Shown here in pieces: positions 61,880 to 64,000 of a DNA stretch of 64,000 nt. Numbering within the stretch: position 1 is the stretch's first letter; each line of letters begins with the position of its first letter. Origin of the DNA: Limnohabitans sp. Rim8 (GTDB lineage Bacteria > Pseudomonadota > Gammaproteobacteria > Burkholderiales > Burkholderiaceae_C); assembly GCF_945901735.1 (NCBI RefSeq), contig NZ_CAMDLM010000001.1, positions 124,001 to 188,000 of the forward strand, in the 5' to 3' direction. The notes beneath the pieces were generated by a model that was given only the letters and a program-made list of their open reading frames with translations, did not search any database and was not told the DNA's origin. The position numbers were made by a program, and so were the translations under genes.

Positions 61880-62142
61880 TTCAGCGGTTGACGTTGACCA
61901 CCACCCGCCCGCGCACTGGGCCCGCCAGAATGTAGGCGACCAGACCGATGGCGTCCGCCAAGTCCATCTCGCGGCTCAAGCCACGTGAGAGGCCTGTTCG
62001 AAAAAGCCAAACCCATCAGCCGTTCCAGCCAGATAAAACCTATGAAGAACGTGACGGCATTGATGGTTCGCGGCGCATCGGATGAGCGTGCGGGCAAAGT
62101 GACCGTCAAAGACGAAGCTTTGACAGACACGATGCGGTTCAT
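61880..62142 (-). pseudogene. Possible degraded MDR/quinone oxidoreductase-like gene remnant
   Basis: Minus strand encodes SREMDLADAIGLVAYILAGPVRGRVVVNVNR*, an MDR-type C-terminus, with frame disruption upstream. Confidence 0.4.
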
Positions 62143-62145
62143 GCC

Positions 62146-63354
62146 TTAAACAGAAAACGACAGCGCTGAGACGTCATCGCGTCTGATTTCTTGACCACGC
62201 CATTGGTCGACCACTGTTTTGGTTTGCATCATCAAAGCTTCTGCGCCCAAATGGCGTTGAGCTTCCAAATGCTGCAACAAACGGCGTGGACCAAAGGCGC
62301 GGCTGTTGTCACCACCGGGTTGGTCCAGCACGCCATCGGAGGCCATGAAGAAGGTTTGGCAGTTCTCCAAAGGCAACTCGTACTCTTCCAGCGGTGTGTA
62401 AGGCACTTGTCCTGGGTAGCCTAGGGCTTGTTTTTCACCAAGCAAACGGATGATCGGCGTGTTGTCTTTGGGGACGATGAAGCAGTTGGTGCGCGCCCCA
62501 GAGAAAGACACGGTTTTTTTCTGGGTGTTGATTTTGCACAAGCCCGCATCAAAGCCGTCGTTGGACTGGCAGTCTTCGCGGTCTTGGTTGAGCGCGTTGC
62601 GAATCAAATTGCCCAATTTGGACAGGGCCTCGCCGGGTCCAATGTTGGGCTGTTCGGAGTAGATGCGGTTGAGCACACTGACGACCAACATGGACATGAG
62701 CGATCCTGGAACACCATGGCCCGTGCAATCGATCAGCGCCAAGGTGAAGCAACCTTCAAAGTCCTCTTCTGTGCGCCAGTAAACGTCACCACCCACCACA
62801 TCGCGTGGCTCCCACAAAACGCCCACCGAGCGCAAGCCATCTTGCAGCGCCACGCGATTGGGCAGCAAGCTGGACTGGATACGGCCCGCGTAGTTCACGC
62901 TGTCCATCATTTCGGTGTGCAACTCGGCCAAGGCTTCGGCGCGTGCATGGTTGGCTTCAACCAGGTAGTTGAGCATGTCGGTGTTGATGCCGATGCCGGC
63001 ATAAACGCCGTTTTCGGTGATCAGAAAACCGCCTGTGCTCAGCGACAAGCCCATGTCCAACATTTTTTGCGAAGCCAAATCAATGCTGGTTTCGATGTCA
63101 AAAGTCGGGAAAACCTCTTGAACCAACATTTTGGCGCTGCGGTTTTGATAGACCGAAAAGTGCAGCGGGTTGGAGGCGGTGGACAAAGCCGATTGGCGGT
63201 CAATCAGGCCAATCGCCTGTTTGTCGGCGTTAAAAACGGGCACGACCAAAAGGTCATCGTCTTTTCTGAAGTTGGCGATGACCACGCCGCATTTTTCAGT
63301 TTCTAAGATGCCTTCTTGATGACGCAAGATGGATCGGACTTTTTGCTCAATCAT
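62146..63354 (-). CDS. PP2C/SpoIIE-type serine phosphatase with N-terminal sensory region
   Basis: AGRIQSSLLPNRVALQ; WEPRDVVGGDVYW; DCTGHGVPGSLMSMLV; MASDGVLDQ. Confidence 0.9.
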   Translation of the reverse strand: MIEQKVRSILRHQEGILETEKCGVVIANFRKDDDLLVVPVFNADKQAIGLIDRQSALSTASNPLHFSVYQNRSAKMLVQEVFPTFDIETSIDLASQKMLDMGLSLSTGGFLITENGVYAGIGINTDMLNYLVEANHARAEALAELHTEMMDSVNYAGRIQSSLLPNRVALQDGLRSVGVLWEPRDVVGGDVYWRTEEDFEGCFTLALIDCTGHGVPGSLMSMLVVSVLNRIYSEQPNIGPGEALSKLGNLIRNALNQDREDCQSNDGFDAGLCKINTQKKTVSFSGARTNCFIVPKDNTPIIRLLGEKQALGYPGQVPYTPLEEYELPLENCQTFFMASDGVLDQPGGDNSRAFGPRRLLQHLEAQRHLGAEALMMQTKTVVDQWRGQEIRRDDVSALSFSV

Positions 63355-64000
63355 GGGACTGGATTCCTTCTAAAGTGTTGGCCATATCACGAAGACGAGC
63401 CACAAGGCTCAAACGGTCAGGCATGGACAAGTTACCGGGTTTGACCACCATCTTGTCCAAGCCTTTTAAATCGAGCCGCAATTCAGAAGTGTGTGAACGG
63501 TTGGTGTCACTCACTTTGACGATGGCGTAAGTTTTGATTGGCATGGGAATGCCTTTGAGTTCCAACAAATCGCGCTCTGCAACTTCGACAAAATCTTTGA
63601 CCTGCGCATAGGTTTCATGCGAGATCAAAACCCCACCGGGTTCACATTTGCTTTCGATTCGAGCGGCCAAATTGACCTCGCCACCCAAGATGGTGTAAGC
63701 CATGCGGCTGTGGCTGCCGAAATTGCCCACGTTGCAATAACCCGTGTTGATGCCAATGCGCGTGATAAAGGGGTATTGCAACCCCTCGCGTTGCCACTGA
63801 ATGTGCAGTTCTGCCAAGCGCTCTTGCATTTCGTAAGCCATGCGGACACAGGCCAAGGCGTCTTCTTGAGGGCCACGGCTATCGGGATCGCCGAAAAAAA
63901 CCATCATCGCATCACCGATGTATTTGTCGATGGTGCCCCCGTATTTGGCGGCGATGTCGGACATTTCCGAGAAGTAAGCGTTGATGTAGTGGGTCAAGAC
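63347..64000 (-). CDS. Adenylate/guanylate cyclase domain protein (partial, continues past window)
   Basis: GGTIDKYIGDAMMVFFGDP; GINTGYCNVGNFGSHSRMAYTILGGEVNLAARIES; overlaps SpoIIE gene start. Confidence 0.9.
   Translation of the reverse strand, partial: VLTHYINAYFSEMSDIAAKYGGTIDKYIGDAMMVFFGDPDSRGPQEDALACVRMAYEMQERLAELHIQWQREGLQYPFITRIGINTGYCNVGNFGSHSRMAYTILGGEVNLAARIESKCEPGGVLISHETYAQVKDFVEVAERDLLELKGIPMPIKTYAIVKVSDTNRSHTSELRLDLKGLDKMVVKPGNLSMPDRLSLVARLRDMANTLEGIQSHD

Overview
Chromosomal window that looks like a betaproteobacterium (Burkholderiales/Comamonadaceae-type gene content; taxonomy is inference). Backbone: a SoeA-like molybdopterin oxidoreductase; a copper/stress block (hemerythrin, CopA, CopZ-like, Spy-like); minCDE; a fused indolepyruvate:ferredoxin oxidoreductase; Lrp/AsnC regulator and Glu dehydrogenase; mnmG-rsmG-lysE-parA-hydrolase-parB with three parS sites; BenE; GlcD-like FAD oxidase; PduO-type adenosyltransferase; acetoacetyl-CoA synthetase; dapD; a TatT-type TRAP transporter; a long CoA-ester catabolic block (44.3-57.4 kb); a D,D-carboxypeptidase; LysR; and a SpoIIE phosphatase/cyclase pair. 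The most unusual part is a small accessory patch at 31.2-34.45 kb, downstream of dapD. It carries a DUF4143-type ATPase with a repeat-rich promoter, a diverged second copy of the dapD 3' end, an RHH/PIN toxin-antitoxin pair with an operator-like palindrome, a remnant of a second ATPase gene, and a solitary integron-like gene cassette: an orphan 206-aa ORF whose stop codon lies inside an attC-like hairpin, with GTTAGAC upstream and no integrase in the window. Other notable points: two dispersed intergenic palindrome families, a gene-decay cluster at 40.8-44.1 kb including an in-frame AraC-N::enoyl-CoA hydratase-C chimera, and a DnaA-box cluster upstream of minC. All calls come from reading the sequence and the supplied ORF translations; no database search was possible.
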